From Psychrobium sp. MM17-31 (GTDB lineage Bacteria; Pseudomonadota; Gammaproteobacteria; Enterobacterales; Psychrobiaceae), in assembly GCF_022347785.1 (NCBI RefSeq), contig NZ_JAKRGA010000007.1:62001-126000 (forward strand): 64,000 bases of DNA, in the 5' to 3' direction. The notes below the pieces were generated by a model, which worked only from the letters and a program-made list of their open reading frames with translations, was not told the origin of the DNA and made no database searches. Shown here piece by piece: positions 40,633-50,663 of the stretch. The translations under genes and the position numbers were made by a program. Numbering within the stretch: position 1 is the first letter of the stretch; every line of letters begins with the position of its first letter.

Positions 40633-41655
40633 ATGTCATTAGAAAATAGAGCCGTTAGATATCAAGATTTAAAACCATGTACCAATGCATTTATTGACAC
40701 CCGCAGTCCGGGTTCAGATAAGAAAGAAAACTTTACCGTTATTGGCCCAGGTGTTGCTGAAAACCCTGACCAACATGTGCATATTAGCATTGCCCACGGC
40801 TTTAACATCGGTGGTGCGCGTCAACCAGCTGGCTGTCTTAACTCGCAACATAGCCATTTAACCGAAGAAGTTTTTGTGGTTCACACGGGTAAATGGGACT
40901 TCATATCTGGTGTTAATGCTGATGATGGACGCGTGACACTAGACCACGGCGATATCATTTCTATTCCAATGGATGTTTTCCGTGGCTTTGAGTGTTTAGA
41001 AGGTGTGACTGAAGGTGATAGAGATAACTTAGGTTATTTACATGCTGTATTAGGTGGCGATGATCCTGGCCGCGTATTATGGGCGCCGAAAGTATTTGAG
41101 ATGGCAAAAGAGTTTGGTTTAATTCTAATGGAAGATGGCTCGCTAGTAGATACAACCTTGGGCGAAGAAGTCCCTGAAGGTAAAAAGCCAATGCCTGTAA
41201 CGTCACAAGCTCAAATCGATGAACACCGCGTTGTTTCAAGCGAAGCTTTGGAATCTATTGTTATCCGCACCAGTGATTTCGATTGGGGTCAAGACACTGT
41301 GTTGTCGCAATTTGAAGGCGTACAAGAGGTGTCTTTAGTAGGCGGAGATAGCCCAGAAGAGGGAATCACTGCATCAAAACTCGGCTGGAAACACGGTTTT
41401 GTTGTTCGCGGATTGAAATTGCAAAGTGGCGCGAGTGTACCTGCTCATAAACGTGCTGAAGAAGAAGTTATTTTTGTTCACCAAGGAGTAATTAAACTGG
41501 TTGTCGACGGTGAAACGATTGAGCTAGGCGAAGGAGATAACTTCACTACACCAATTGGTTCGGTGCGTTCATTTGAAAATACTGCCAGTGATGAATCTAT
41601 TTACTACGTGACTCGCGGTGGCGATCAACCTGCGGCACCACAATTCGATCTTTAA
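40633..41655 (+). CDS. Two-domain cupin protein
   Basis: A 340-residue bicupin. The N-terminal cupin (about 45-125) has HSHLTEEVFVVHTGKWDF and HGDIISIPMDVFRGFE, an intact HxH..E metal set with a further His or Asp. The C-terminal cupin (about 245-335) has VPAHKRAEEEVIFVHQGVIKLVV and GEGDNFTTPIGSVRSFEN, with fewer histidines, so only one site may bind metal strongly. Bicupins include dioxygenases, isomerases and decarboxylases. AGGAAAA precedes the ATG. Reaction in the pathway is unknown. Confidence 0.8.
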   Translation: MSLENRAVRYQDLKPCTNAFIDTRSPGSDKKENFTVIGPGVAENPDQHVHISIAHGFNIGGARQPAGCLNSQHSHLTEEVFVVHTGKWDFISGVNADDGRVTLDHGDIISIPMDVFRGFECLEGVTEGDRDNLGYLHAVLGGDDPGRVLWAPKVFEMAKEFGLILMEDGSLVDTTLGEEVPEGKKPMPVTSQAQIDEHRVVSSEALESIVIRTSDFDWGQDTVLSQFEGVQEVSLVGGDSPEEGITASKLGWKHGFVVRGLKLQSGASVPAHKRAEEEVIFVHQGVIKLVVDGETIELGEGDNFTTPIGSVRSFENTASDESIYYVTRGGDQPAAPQFDL

Positions 41656-41664
41656 TCTCCATTC

Positions 41665-41692
41665 AATGCTGCGGTAATTTTACCGCAGCATT
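41665..41692. terminator. Hairpin between the convergent cupin and kelch genes
   Basis: AATGCTGCGGTAA (41665-41677) pairs perfectly with TTACCGCAGCATT (41680-41692) over two bases. There is no T run, so termination efficiency is uncertain. Confidence 0.6.
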
Positions 41693-41713
41693 CTAGCCTG
41701 AGATCAGGCCATT

Positions 41714-42673
41714 CTATAACTTAAACACTTGAATATTATCTAGATTAGGACCCCTTACATCGGCGGTGCCTCCTGATACGTAAATCGTACCATCCATCAT
41801 AGTTGCCGCTGTATGACGTGCGGGAACGTAATCCAGGTTAGCTTTAGCCCATTGTTTAGTTTTAAAATCAAAGCTGTAAGTGGCTGTGGTATCTAGGTAG
41901 TTACCAAAGACGTAAAGCTTATCACCTGATAATGCTAGTGAATGTGCGCTAATGCGATAAGGCATGTTTGGCAGTGTTTGCCAGCGGTTGAGCTTGGTGT
42001 TGTAGCGCTCGAATGTGTTGAGACTTTGTTTACCGTTGTAGCCGCCGACGAGGTAGACGTAATCACCTTTTACAAACGCTTCGCTCGCTTTGGCTATTGG
42101 CATGTCTTGGCCACGCATCCATTTATTGCTTGCGATGTCGTATACAGAAACTAAACGTTGATATTTAGTGGTCCCTGCACGAGGAAAACTACCACCGAAT
42201 ACGAATATCTTTCCGTCTTTATAAACGGCGGTATTTGTGCGCGTTGGTGCCGGTAGTTTTTTAACTTGCGTCACTTGATGTGTTCGCGTGTTAAATACCT
42301 CTACCGTTTTTTCATGCTGATACTTGTCGCCATGCGTGCTAATACCACCGAGAATGTAGATTGACTCTTTGCCATCCCATACCGCCGAGAAATAGCGTCT
42401 TGCGATGACTTTCTGCGTAAGTTTGGTGGATTTATTAGTTTTTGGATCGATGATCTCAATCGAAGACAGCAGTCTATTACCCGATGCGCCGCCAATAACG
42501 TAGAGCTTTTCGCCATCATTTACCATGGCATGAGCATAGCGTCTGCCGTTTAACTCCAGTTTATTTGGCGTGGTGACTATGGTTTCACGGTGTTGCTTAG
42601 GAGTACTCTCACATCCTGAGAGTGTTAAGGCGATGAGCGAAGTGATCATTAATAGTGATTTGAAATTTGCCAT
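41714..42673 (-). CDS. Kelch-repeat lipoprotein
   Basis: A 319-residue envelope protein: lipoprotein signal (lipobox LSGC, Cys20) and about six kelch blades, each with a double Gly and spaced Tyr and Trp, for example LYVIGGASGNRLLSSIEIID (blade 1) and VYLVGGYNGKQSLNTFERYN (blade 4). It should form a beta-propeller on a membrane face. NanM-like sialate mutarotases have this fold, but no such activity is implied. It stands alone between the island and the exported hydrolase. Membership of the island is not supported by an operator. Confidence 0.85.
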   Translation of the reverse strand: MANFKSLLMITSLIALTLSGCESTPKQHRETIVTTPNKLELNGRRYAHAMVNDGEKLYVIGGASGNRLLSSIEIIDPKTNKSTKLTQKVIARRYFSAVWDGKESIYILGGISTHGDKYQHEKTVEVFNTRTHQVTQVKKLPAPTRTNTAVYKDGKIFVFGGSFPRAGTTKYQRLVSVYDIASNKWMRGQDMPIAKASEAFVKGDYVYLVGGYNGKQSLNTFERYNTKLNRWQTLPNMPYRISAHSLALSGDKLYVFGNYLDTTATYSFDFKTKQWAKANLDYVPARHTAATMMDGTIYVSGGTADVRGPNLDNIQVFKL

Positions 42674-42822
42674 TGTGGATTTCCCTTTCTATTTCAGTGA
42701 ACTAGCATAATCAATTAAAGTGACTAAGGCAAAGAATAACAGTAAGGAATGACACGTAAGTTGATGCATAGTTAGGCCGTAACAAGTTGTTACGGCTTAG
42801 GGGAATCGCTGTGTTCTATCGA

Positions 42823-43872
42823 CTATTTCAATGTCTTGTTGTAGAACTTGGTTAAGCGATTAACAGCTTGATCTACGTATTTGTCTTGATCGTAAAGATC
42901 GAAGTGGTTAGCGCCTTTGATCTTAAATAGTTGTGCATTACCGCCTTTGTCTAATCCTTTCTTTACTGCTATTTCGCTGAAGTATGCAGATAGAGCATCT
43001 GTACCAATCACTGCTAAGAATGGTGTATCGCCTAGTAACTCCATGTGCTCAGATGGATTAAATGCATAACGCGTGTCTAATGACATTGCAGCGCGCAAAG
43101 GTGTGTAGTTTGGTGCACCACCACCGCGTTGTGGATTGCGGTAATAATCAGCGGCACGTTCCCAGAACTTGTTCATGGTTTTAGCTTTTTCCATCGATGG
43201 AATGCCATCAACTAGCACCACTTCACCCGTTTCAAAGTACTTCTGGCGAGCGTCACTCGCCATTTTAATTTGCTGGCGATATTGTTCCACTGGATTACCC
43301 GTTAGCGTATCCATGTATTGCGTTGCGCCGCCCATGCCGTAGTCGGTGAAATCAACAAAACCACTGACGGTTGCTACAGAATCTAGACGAGTGTCTTGCA
43401 TGGCGGTTTGTAGGCTGTAACCTGCACCAGAACATACGCCAAGTTCACCAATACGATTAGCATCTACACCAGGGAAGGTGCGAATGAAGCTAATGGCGTT
43501 TTTAATATCTTCGACTTTCATTGGCGCATTTTCCATACCGCGTGGATAGCCGCCACTTTCGCCGTAAGTGCGGTGGTCGAAGGCCAGGGTGATAAAGCCT
43601 TTTTTCGCTAATTTTTCAGCGTAGATACCCGCTGTTTGTTCTTTGATGCCGCTGGCTGGTGTAATTACGACAATCGCTGGATAGCTTTTCTTAGCATCGT
43701 AATGCGGCGGTAGGAATACATTGCCCGCGATGCGTGTTTGCTCACTCATGAAGCTAACTTTGTTTTTACCGCTGTGATAGTCAGCGCCTAGAAACGAGTC
43801 TGCAAATACAGGAGCAGTGCTTAGCATGGCCGAGGTAATTAATGACAAGCTTAATAGTTTGACTTTGTTCAT
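42823..43872 (-). CDS. Exported alpha/beta hydrolase
   Basis: A 349-residue protein with a signal peptide (to about Ala24, VFA) and an alpha/beta hydrolase fold: VVITPASGIKEQTAGIYAEKLAKKGFITLAFDHRTYGESGG (about 68-108), nucleophile elbow LGVCSGAGYSL (about 145-155), Asp near VIGTDALS and His in GANHFDLYD. In this elbow the residue before Gly-Ala-Gly is Ser with a preceding Cys. Substrate unknown; homologues are annotated as dienelactone-hydrolase-like. It is divergent from a LysR gene that probably regulates it. Confidence 0.85.
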   Translation of the reverse strand: MNKVKLLSLSLITSAMLSTAPVFADSFLGADYHSGKNKVSFMSEQTRIAGNVFLPPHYDAKKSYPAIVVITPASGIKEQTAGIYAEKLAKKGFITLAFDHRTYGESGGYPRGMENAPMKVEDIKNAISFIRTFPGVDANRIGELGVCSGAGYSLQTAMQDTRLDSVATVSGFVDFTDYGMGGATQYMDTLTGNPVEQYRQQIKMASDARQKYFETGEVVLVDGIPSMEKAKTMNKFWERAADYYRNPQRGGGAPNYTPLRAAMSLDTRYAFNPSEHMELLGDTPFLAVIGTDALSAYFSEIAVKKGLDKGGNAQLFKIKGANHFDLYDQDKYVDQAVNRLTKFYNKTLK

Positions 43873-43995
43873 TGTGTTCTCCGATTTGAGGTGATTAATA
43901 AGTCGGAAAACATTGTATTAATCTCGTAATTGTTAATATATAGGGTATAGTTTACATAACTGTTAACTAAAAGTTTCCAATAGGACGTTTAAATC

Positions 43996-44898
43996 ATGCC
44001 GATGTTGAAGCAAGTGAGCCTGTCAGATATCAAAACCTTTGTTGAATTAGCGCAAGCGGGTAGTTTTACCAAGGCTGCCGAGCGGCTTAACTGTTCACGC
44101 GCTAATGTCTCTAAGCAATTGGCACAACTAGAAAGCGATTTAGGCGTGACCTTATTGGTACGCACCACGCGAACGCAGCATTTAACGCCGCAAGGCGAAG
44201 CATTTTTCGAGCGTTGTAAGAAATCTCTCGACGGTATTTATCACGCCATTGACCGAGCGCTAGAAGGCGCCGATGCGCTGGCGGGGACTATTAAAATCAA
44301 CTCTGTCGGTGGGCAGATTGGTGAAGAAATTATCGCGCCTATGGTGAGTGAGTTTATGGCGCAGCATCCGAATATTAGCGTGGATTTAGATTTTTCTAGT
44401 CGCCGTGTCGATTTGATCTCTGGCGAGTTCGACTTTGTATTTCGGATGGGAGAGCTGGTGGACTCTTCGCTAATTGGCCGCAAGCTTACTGACATTGAGG
44501 TGGGAGTTTACGCTAGTCCTGCTTACATAAATGAACATGGTCACCCTAACGATCCTAAAGGATTAGCGCATCATCGTTGTATCACAGGATCTTTGCGTAA
44601 TTGGAGCTTTATAAACAACGATAGTCAGCAAGCAGTTGAAGTGACGATTGACGGTAATCTCACCTGTAAAAATGGCCGCATCATGGTGTCGAATGCGCTG
44701 GCGGGCAATGGCATTATTCGAGTGCCTAAGCTTTATTGTCAGCAAGAAATCGAGCAGGGTTTGTTGTTACCGCTGCTCGATGAGTGGCACGTAAAATCGA
44801 CGCCTTTCTATTTGGTTTACGCGCAAGATAAACATCAACCGATGCGTCTACGTGCCTTTAAAGAGTTTGTAATGGAGAATTTTCAGCGCTTTTTGTGA
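43996..44898 (+). CDS. LysR-family transcriptional regulator
   Basis: A 300-residue LysR protein. The N-terminal winged helix (about 7-65) reads FVELAQAGSFTKAAERLNCSRANVSKQLAQLESDLGVTLLVRTTR, and the C-terminal effector domain starts with GTIKINSVGGQIGEEIIAP. The 123-base gap to the divergent hydrolase gene is AT-rich (43920-43975) and is the likely binding region. Small-molecule inducer unknown. It most resembles the group that controls one divergent metabolic gene. Confidence 0.92.
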   Translation: MPMLKQVSLSDIKTFVELAQAGSFTKAAERLNCSRANVSKQLAQLESDLGVTLLVRTTRTQHLTPQGEAFFERCKKSLDGIYHAIDRALEGADALAGTIKINSVGGQIGEEIIAPMVSEFMAQHPNISVDLDFSSRRVDLISGEFDFVFRMGELVDSSLIGRKLTDIEVGVYASPAYINEHGHPNDPKGLAHHRCITGSLRNWSFINNDSQQAVEVTIDGNLTCKNGRIMVSNALAGNGIIRVPKLYCQQEIEQGLLLPLLDEWHVKSTPFYLVYAQDKHQPMRLRAFKEFVMENFQRFL

Positions 44899-44921
44899 TT
44901 GAGGTTCTCCATTGGTTAGCA

Positions 44922-45629
44922 CTAACAACATGTGGCTTCAGAAGAGCAGCGCTCGCGACACAGCGCTTTTCGCTCAGAGTATCGATCGACAAGATAGTCA
45001 CTTTTATCACGTGTCAGCAGCGTAAATTTCACTAACTCTTCACAGACATCGACGATGCGATCGTAAAAGGCCGAGGGTTTCATGCGATCGTTATCATCAA
45101 ATTCTTGCCACGCTTTAGCAACTGATGATTGATTGGGAATGGTCAGCATACGCATCCAACGGCCTAGAATTCGCAACTGATTAACGGTGTTAAAAGATTG
45201 CGAGCCACCTTCTACTTGCATTACGGCCAGTGTTTTTCCCTGCGTCGGACGAATCGCTCCCATTGATAGAGGCACCCAGTCGAGTTGGTTTTTGATGATG
45301 CTCGACATATTGCCGTGCTTTTCTGGAGAGCACCAGACTTGCCCCTCTGACCACGCCATTAACTCTCGCAGCTCTTGCACCTTCGGGTGACTCTCATACC
45401 GACTATCGGCAATGGGTAGTTCTTGTGGGTTAAAAATGCGTGTTTCACACCCCAAGGCTTGTAAGATTCGCGCTGATTCTTCAACGACGAGTCGGCTAAA
45501 CGAGCGTTTTCGTAATGAACCGTATAACAACAAGATACGCGGCGGATGAGCTTGTTCATCTTTGTTATTCAGCGCACCTATTGTCGGTGCTTGGAATACG
45601 TCTTTTACAATATTGGATAAGTCTTTCAT
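44922..45629 (-). CDS. arsH: ArsH-type NADPH-dependent FMN reductase
   Basis: A 235-residue flavoprotein: [26 protein letters not shown] (FMN phosphate loop, about 30-55), the [20 protein letters not shown] signature (about 98-117) and [21 protein letters not shown] are diagnostic of ArsH. ArsH oxidises trivalent organoarsenicals and reduces quinones or azo compounds. The C-terminus carries a Cys cluster ([12 protein letters not shown]) that could bind arsenic. No other ars gene is near, so it is a stand-alone resistance gene. Confidence 0.9.
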   Translation of the reverse strand: MKDLSNIVKDVFQAPTIGALNNKDEQAHPPRILLLYGSLRKRSFSRLVVEESARILQALGCETRIFNPQELPIADSRYESHPKVQELRELMAWSEGQVWCSPEKHGNMSSIIKNQLDWVPLSMGAIRPTQGKTLAVMQVEGGSQSFNTVNQLRILGRWMRMLTIPNQSSVAKAWQEFDDNDRMKPSAFYDRIVDVCEELVKFTLLTRDKSDYLVDRYSERKALCRERCSSEATCC

Positions 45630-45703
45630 TGGAGTCTCTGTTAGTTAGCTTCCTAACTAAGACGAGGCAAGATTGAAAAAGACGACATTCTTTACGTAAA
45701 AAG

Positions 45704-46975
45704 TTAGAAAATAATCTCTAAGCCGATAACCAACATGGCCACTGCACTTATAAACCTTCCAATAAAGGTAATTGATTTTCTGTAGCGCTTTTTCATCTTT
45801 AGTCCGAATAGAAAGCGCAAGACATCGATACGTTTAATCAACTCAAATAAGGCGAAACAGCCAATCGTCGTTAGAAATATGACTAGTGTCGGTTCTACGA
45901 TTGGCCCTAAAGAGTGCGCTGTTAAATGGTAGCCAATAACAATAATTAAGGTTTGGTGGAGCATGTAAAAGGGGTACACGGCTTCATTGAGATAATTTAA
46001 ACGTGCTGATGGCTTGTTTAAATAATGATAGCCAAAACCAAAGGCGCAAAAGATGCCCGTGATGCGCATGATGTTGTATATCATTAATCCAATAGCGCTG
46101 ATCCATTCTGGCTTGCCTTCAGGGTTAAGCCATACCATGTTGTAGAAAGTGATAACGATGCTAGCACATGCAATAAGAGTGATAAGTAATGGAATTCGCA
46201 GCGCTGTAACACGATGCCAGAAATTAGCATGCCAGCCAATGAGGTAGCCATAAAGCATGCAAGTGAATCCGACGGCGTAACGAGTATCATCGCCTTCCAA
46301 GGTAAGACTAAAAGTAAATAATGGCAGCGAAAATGTTAGAACAATCACTGTAATATGTCTGTTCATTAACCAGTTGGTCGCTCGTGTTACCAATGTCGTA
46401 TTGAGCAATGGCGCTAGCAATAAAATGACGAGTGAGTATTTCCATAGGGAACGTAAAAACCAAAGGTGATTAACGTCGACATGCGGCCAGATCCCAGATG
46501 AATACTTATCGAAAACCTGAGTGTTAGGATTATAGAACTCCTGCATAAAAGTCCAAAAATCCATAGATAAGTCGTTATTTTGCGTCATTTCGACATAAAG
46601 TTGCGGTGGCACAACTACCAAGATGCCAAAGAGCAGTGGAATTAAGATACGTAAAGAACGTTGATAGATAAATCTGGCTGCCGTGATCTTAGCCAAGATA
46701 AATTTAATGGCGATGCCAGCGATAACCCAGAGTATTGCCATACGCCATGGCTGTATGAGTAGCATGACGCTTTCTAGTGTTTCGCTGCGATATTGGCTTT
46801 TAGCGTGGAAGCCCCAGTTCTCGACATAGAACATGCCGCTGTGAAACAAGATGAGTAAGCCGAATGCTAAGACTCTTAACCAATCGAGATCGTGGCGACG
46901 GGGAGGTAATTCGGTGACATCTGGTACAAATAATTGTTGGATAGTGTCTCTAAATTTCGATTTTAATGGTGACAT
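45704..46975 (-). CDS. Acyltransferase 3 family membrane protein
   Basis: A 423-residue protein with about ten membrane helices. It begins the catalytic pattern RRHDLDWLRVLAFGLLILFHSGMFY (about 23-48), whose His and Arg mark the acyltransferase_3 fold, and has a later DVNHLWFLRSLWKYS. Members O-acylate polysaccharides or glucans at the inner membrane (OpgC-like). It is divergent from a membrane LytTR regulator, a pairing seen repeatedly in Shewanella-like genomes. Substrate unknown. Confidence 0.88.
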   Translation of the reverse strand: MSPLKSKFRDTIQQLFVPDVTELPPRRHDLDWLRVLAFGLLILFHSGMFYVENWGFHAKSQYRSETLESVMLLIQPWRMAILWVIAGIAIKFILAKITAARFIYQRSLRILIPLLFGILVVVPPQLYVEMTQNNDLSMDFWTFMQEFYNPNTQVFDKYSSGIWPHVDVNHLWFLRSLWKYSLVILLLAPLLNTTLVTRATNWLMNRHITVIVLTFSLPLFTFSLTLEGDDTRYAVGFTCMLYGYLIGWHANFWHRVTALRIPLLITLIACASIVITFYNMVWLNPEGKPEWISAIGLMIYNIMRITGIFCAFGFGYHYLNKPSARLNYLNEAVYPFYMLHQTLIIVIGYHLTAHSLGPIVEPTLVIFLTTIGCFALFELIKRIDVLRFLFGLKMKKRYRKSITFIGRFISAVAMLVIGLEIIF

Positions 46976-47141
46976 TGGTCGCGCCGGCTAGGATTCAGTG
47001 GTGAGTATCCTGCCGGAAATACATTGGAGATATTTATAAAAAGTGTCGTATTTACAATGAGTAGGGATAAGCGGCAATATAGTGTGATGAAATATTTTTG
47101 AAGATTCTTCAATTTCACGTCGAATCATTTAAGCTGATGCC

Positions 47142-47990
47142 ATGAGTAAATTAAAACATTTTCAACGTTTCAAAACGGCCTACGAAGTTGGGGCTATCTG
47201 TTTGCTGTTTTTCATTAATAGTGTGCTTTTAGCGACCTCGACAATTATGGAAGCCGCTAGAAATTCAAAAGACTTATCTTTTAGCGTGTGGGAGCCGTTT
47301 GTATGGGAGTTCTCTAGTGCTATCAGTGCATTACTACTATTTCCATTGATCATTGTTGCTTTTAAGCGATGGCCGATTGGTTGGGGGCGAATGGCTCATA
47401 CTTTGAAAATGATTTTCATAGGTTCAATCGCTTTTTCGCTTTTACATGTTGCCATTATGGTGGCGTTGAGAGAGGGCGTTTACTGGCTGGTTGGGAAAGA
47501 TTATGACTTCGGTGATATCTGGTTCGAATTGCTTTATGAATATCGCAAAGATTTATGGAGCTTTATAGGCTTTGTCGTTTTTATTCAAGGGTATGATTTT
47601 ATCTTTAGCAGATTGCAGGGAGAGGCAACTGCTGTCGCTGACAGTGAAGATGAACCCGAAGTGAAAATGCTTGAACGACTATTAGTTAAAAAGCTCGGCA
47701 AAGAATTTATCGTAAACGTTAAAGATATCGAATGGTTAGAATCATCGGGAAACTATGTCAACTTGCATATTAAAGGGCGTATTTATCCGATGCGAGCAAC
47801 ATTGACCAAGTTAATTTCGCAATTGGAAGCACAAGGGTTTTGTCGCGTTCACCGCAGTGCTGCTGTCAATATGAGTAATATTGAATCTATTGAACCGACA
47901 GGCAATGGCGATAGTGAAATCACCTTGCTATCCGGCAAAAAACTCAGTCTATCTCGGCGTTTTAAAGACGAATTCAAATTGACGATTTAA
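47142..47990 (+). CDS. Membrane-bound LytTR DNA-binding regulator
   Basis: A 282-residue protein with four hydrophobic segments (about 15-35, 55-72, 85-110 and 140-158) and a C-terminal LytTR domain (about 180-282: GKEFIVNVKDIEWLESSGNYVNLHIKGRIYPMRATLTKL, then GFCRVHRSAAVNMSNIE). It probably senses a membrane signal and binds direct repeats. Its divergent neighbour at 45704 is the natural target. No histidine kinase partner is encoded nearby. Confidence 0.88.
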   Translation: MSKLKHFQRFKTAYEVGAICLLFFINSVLLATSTIMEAARNSKDLSFSVWEPFVWEFSSAISALLLFPLIIVAFKRWPIGWGRMAHTLKMIFIGSIAFSLLHVAIMVALREGVYWLVGKDYDFGDIWFELLYEYRKDLWSFIGFVVFIQGYDFIFSRLQGEATAVADSEDEPEVKMLERLLVKKLGKEFIVNVKDIEWLESSGNYVNLHIKGRIYPMRATLTKLISQLEAQGFCRVHRSAAVNMSNIESIEPTGNGDSEITLLSGKKLSLSRRFKDEFKLTI

Positions 47991-48155
47991 ATGTTATTAT
48001 CAATAAGACTTTCTTACAATTTAGAACTAAAAATTAGCCCTTTTTGATTTAAGTCAATTATGCTTCGGCTTTGTCAAAATGCGCGGTTGCGATGTGGTAG
48101 CATCGCTCAACTTACGTGAAAAATAGACAGATGGTGAGGCGGTCGTCGGTCAACT

Positions 48156-50663
48156 ATGAATGATAGTGCTCTAGATAATGTTATAGAGCGCAGAGTCGTT
48201 ACGTGCAGCAAAGAAACTTCATTGCGAGAAGCAACTAAGTTGATGCATCAGCGACATTGCAGCTCGATCATTATTACTCAACAAAATATTCCAATTGGTA
48301 TTTGGACAGAAGCTGATGCGTTAAAGGTTAACATTCATCAGCCAAGCGTTTTTGACTGCGAAATTTCACAGTTTATGTCGACGCGCATCCATACCATAGG
48401 CATTGAAATGTCATTAAATGACGCAACATTGGAGCTAAAACGCAACAATGTACGTCATCTTGTGGTTGTGAACGACGAAGAGCAACTTGTTGGCGTACTG
48501 TCACAAAGTGACATCGTGATCCATCAAGATGCAACGCATTTCTTGAGTATGACTCAGGTACAAACTGTCTTACCGGAACATACCCAACTTAATTTCGATA
48601 TTAGCGGCACTCTTATCGAAGCAATTCGCCATATGGGAATTCATCAATGTGATGCATTAGTCATTGTTGAAGACGATAAACCAATTGGTTTGCTGACCGA
48701 ACGCGATGTGGTGCGTTTAATGGCGCTTAACCAACTGCAACTACCGCTTATCGATGCCATTAGTAAGCCGTTAATTACCGTGCCTAAAGGCATGAGTTTG
48801 TTATCTATTCGCTCATTTATGGAAAAGCGCCACATCCGTCACCTCGGCGTTGACGATGATGATGGCACCCTTATCGGTATTATTTCATTTTCTGACATTC
48901 TCAATCGCATCGAGCAAAGTTATGTTTCTCGGCTCCGCAGCGCGCTGGCGAGTAGCGAAGCATCACTTAAAGAAAAAGAATTCAATTTGCACATGGCTCA
49001 TGCCCTTATTGAAGCCTCTGATGATGGCATCATGGTGGCGGATGAAAATGCGATCATTCAATCGGTAAACCCTGCTTTTAGCATTCTTACTGGCTATACC
49101 GAAGAGGAAGCGGTGGGTAAGCCGGCGAGTTTATTAAGCTCAGGTCAACACGATAAGAGTTTTTACGATGAAATGTGGGCAACGATTAGCCAACATGGTC
49201 GTTGGCAGGGAGAGATTTGGAATCGTCGTAAAAACGGCGAGGTTTACCCTGAATGGTTAACCATCACGCGCATCAAAGAGCCGATTAAACAAACCGTTTT
49301 GTACGCTGGAATTTTTAACGATATTACCGAGCGTAAAAATTCCGAGACGATGATCGAACATTTAGCGTATTACGATCCGCTAACAAAGTTGCCCAATCGT
49401 CAGTTATTTTACGATCGCTTAGATGCCGCATTATTGCAAGCTAACGCCCACAAGAATCAATTGGCGGTGTTATTTGTCGATTTAGATCACTTTAAACGCA
49501 TTAATGATTCGTTAGGTCATTCGGTAGGTGATCAGGTGTTGTGCGAAGTGGCAGATCGTTTTGCCGATTGCTTGTCTGAGGTCGATACCATCGCTCGTAT
49601 TGGTGGTGATGAGCTTGTGGTGATGCTCAACGATATCGAAGAACAAGCAGATGTTTATCGTTCTGCACAGCGTATCGTCGATAGTTTGAATAAGCCGTTG
49701 TCTATTGTCGGTCGTGAGCTGATGATGACTACCAGTGTTGGCTGTGCCATTTATCCGCAAGATGGCGACACTCGCGAAGAGCTGCTTAAACACGCTGATA
49801 GTGCGATGTATCGCGCTAAAGCTGAAGGGCGCAATCGCTTTTGTTTATTCTCGGCACAAATGAATGAACAATCGCAACGTCAATTAGCAATGGAATCGCG
49901 TTTGCGTCAAGCATTGAAAAACAATGAATTTAGCTTGGTCTATCAACCAAAAGTTAATGCACAAACTTACGACATTGAATCGGTTGAGGCGCTAATTCGT
50001 TGGCGCGATCCCGTCAATGGCGATGTACCACCGAGTTTATTCATTCCATTGGCTGAAGAACTCGGGCTCATTGAAGAAATTGGTCATTGGGTGCTCGTTG
50101 AAGCAATGCGCCAAGGCAAAGCATGGCAAGATGAACACGGTATTTCGATGCGTGTTTCTGTCAATGTCTCAGCGCGGCAATTGATTAGTGAATCCTTGGT
50201 TAGCCAAATCAAGAATGGTATTGCTGAAACGGGATTTCAGCCTTATCTGCTGGATATTGAAGTTACAGAAACCAGTGCGTTAAACGGCATCGATACTATG
50301 ATCAGTTGTCTGACTGCGATTCGCGATATGGGGGCGACGGTGTCGATGGATGATTTTGGTACCGGTTATTCAAGTTTGAGTATGCTGACTAAAATGCCAT
50401 TGGATTTCTTGAAAATCGATCGCAGCTTTATGGATGGCATTCCCGGCAATATCGGCAACGAAGAGTTAATTTCTACAATCGTTGTTATGGCGCATAACCT
50501 GAATTTACGCGTGGTTGCAGAAGGGGTAGAAACGCTAGAACAGCTACAGTTTTTACAAGATTTGGCGTGTGAATATATTCAGGGTTATTACTTTAGCAAA
50601 CCCGTTGATGCGAAGGATATCGTCGATTTAGCCACACATGGCATTGCTCCTAACCTCGATTAG
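48156..50663 (+). CDS. Four-CBS, PAS, GGDEF-EAL cyclic-di-GMP protein
   Basis: An 835-residue cytoplasmic protein: four CBS modules (about 8-125 and 140-260), a PAS domain (285-400), GGDEF (405-560) and EAL (575-830). The cyclase motif is GGDEL and the usual RxxD inhibitory site is replaced (SEVD), which may mean no product inhibition or no cyclase activity. The EAL half keeps all catalytic residues (EALIRW, NVSARQL, VTET, DDFGTGYSSL, LKIDRSF, AEGVET), so it should degrade c-di-GMP. CBS modules suggest adenine-nucleotide sensing. Domain limits are approximate. Confidence 0.93.
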   Translation: MNDSALDNVIERRVVTCSKETSLREATKLMHQRHCSSIIITQQNIPIGIWTEADALKVNIHQPSVFDCEISQFMSTRIHTIGIEMSLNDATLELKRNNVRHLVVVNDEEQLVGVLSQSDIVIHQDATHFLSMTQVQTVLPEHTQLNFDISGTLIEAIRHMGIHQCDALVIVEDDKPIGLLTERDVVRLMALNQLQLPLIDAISKPLITVPKGMSLLSIRSFMEKRHIRHLGVDDDDGTLIGIISFSDILNRIEQSYVSRLRSALASSEASLKEKEFNLHMAHALIEASDDGIMVADENAIIQSVNPAFSILTGYTEEEAVGKPASLLSSGQHDKSFYDEMWATISQHGRWQGEIWNRRKNGEVYPEWLTITRIKEPIKQTVLYAGIFNDITERKNSETMIEHLAYYDPLTKLPNRQLFYDRLDAALLQANAHKNQLAVLFVDLDHFKRINDSLGHSVGDQVLCEVADRFADCLSEVDTIARIGGDELVVMLNDIEEQADVYRSAQRIVDSLNKPLSIVGRELMMTTSVGCAIYPQDGDTREELLKHADSAMYRAKAEGRNRFCLFSAQMNEQSQRQLAMESRLRQALKNNEFSLVYQPKVNAQTYDIESVEALIRWRDPVNGDVPPSLFIPLAEELGLIEEIGHWVLVEAMRQGKAWQDEHGISMRVSVNVSARQLISESLVSQIKNGIAETGFQPYLLDIEVTETSALNGIDTMISCLTAIRDMGATVSMDDFGTGYSSLSMLTKMPLDFLKIDRSFMDGIPGNIGNEELISTIVVMAHNLNLRVVAEGVETLEQLQFLQDLACEYIQGYYFSKPVDAKDIVDLATHGIAPNLD

